Below, in pieces: positions 63,759-64,000 of a stretch of DNA of 64,000 nt (within the stretch, counting starts at the first letter, position 1; each line of letters starts with the position of its first letter). This stretch comes from Lepisosteus oculatus (Eukaryota > Chordata > Actinopteri > Semionotiformes > Lepisosteidae), in contig NC_090697.1 in NCBI RefSeq assembly GCF_040954835.1, positions 17,848,001 through 17,912,000 of the forward strand, given 5' to 3'. The notes below the pieces were generated by a model. The model saw only the letters and a program-made list of their open reading frames with translations. It was not told where the DNA came from and did no database searches. Made by a program: the position numbers and the translations under genes.

Positions 63759-64000
63759 CAGTGGATACAAAAAGTCTACACACCCTTATTGAAATTGCAG
63801 GTTTTTGTGATGTAAAGCCAGAAATCAAGACAAATAATTTCAGACATTTCCCCCCCCCCCTTAATGTTACCTTGCAAACAACAAAATTCAAGAGAAAAAC
63901 AAATAGATAATTATTAGGAAAAATAATTGAAATTCAAAAACCTGCAACACCCTGATTGCATAACTGTGTACACAATGCCCCCCCAACTAATACTTTGTGG
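63759..64000. mobile_element. End of a Tc1/mariner element running off the window
   Basis: Starts after TA (63757-63758) with the terminal-repeat sequence CAGTGGATACAAAAAGTCTA and CACACCCTTATTGAAATTGC, and carries a C11 run (63850-63860). The internal sequence matches the flank of a familiar fish Tc1 family; the transposase would lie to the right, outside the window. Confidence 0.7.

Overview
This is nuclear DNA from a vertebrate, most likely a ray-finned fish. It is AT-rich with small exons in long introns. It is littered with tRNA-type SINEs, fragments of L2/CR1-like LINEs and decayed Tc1/mariner copies of the kind abundant in fish genomes. A non-teleost lineage such as gar or bowfin would fit, but that is an impression, not a measurement.

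Three protein-coding genes can be read exon by exon, all transcribed leftward (minus strand). (1) pinx1 occupies 24875 down to 9199 with its first six coding exons, encoding 157 residues including the G-patch; the large terminal exon is not in the window. (2) tdh (mitochondrial L-threonine 3-dehydrogenase) is complete in eight coding exons from 46331 to 42047. It encodes 373 residues with the NAD-binding glycine motif and the YxxxK active site intact; its probable poly(A) signal is at 40255-40260. (3) mtmr9 is represented only by its last two coding exons (62575-62424 and 57889-57726); the rest lies to the right of the window.

Layout. 1-9198: downstream part of pinx1 (last intron or beyond), with two candidate regulatory islands near 2.6 and 4.3-4.9 kb and a 20-bp stem hairpin at 3.15 kb. 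9199-24875: pinx1, with a SINE, a Tc1 relic and a candidate regulatory island in its 11-kb fifth intron. 24.9-40.2 kb: intergenic DNA holding SINE and LINE fragments, CTCF-like motifs, an AT-rich candidate enhancer near 35 kb and a nested transposon complex at 37.4-39.1 kb. 40.2-46.3 kb: tdh. 46.3-57.7 kb: upstream region of tdh with two promoter-like islands (47.96 and 50.2 kb), an L2-like LINE end and two SINEs. 57.7-64 kb: 3' end of mtmr9 with a Tc1 relic, two copies of a second SINE family and the end of another Tc1 element entering at the right edge.

The genes do not form a pathway: pinx1 is a telomerase and ribosome biogenesis factor, tdh a mitochondrial amino-acid enzyme and mtmr9 a pseudophosphatase adaptor. 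What links them is conserved neighbourhood, since all three belong to the block found on human 8p23.1. I found no CRISPR array, operon, phage or new multi-gene system. The most informative non-gene signals are a probable solo LTR with a 5-bp target duplication inside a Tc1 copy, the 3' tail shared between a SINE and an L2-like LINE, and several candidate non-coding elements.
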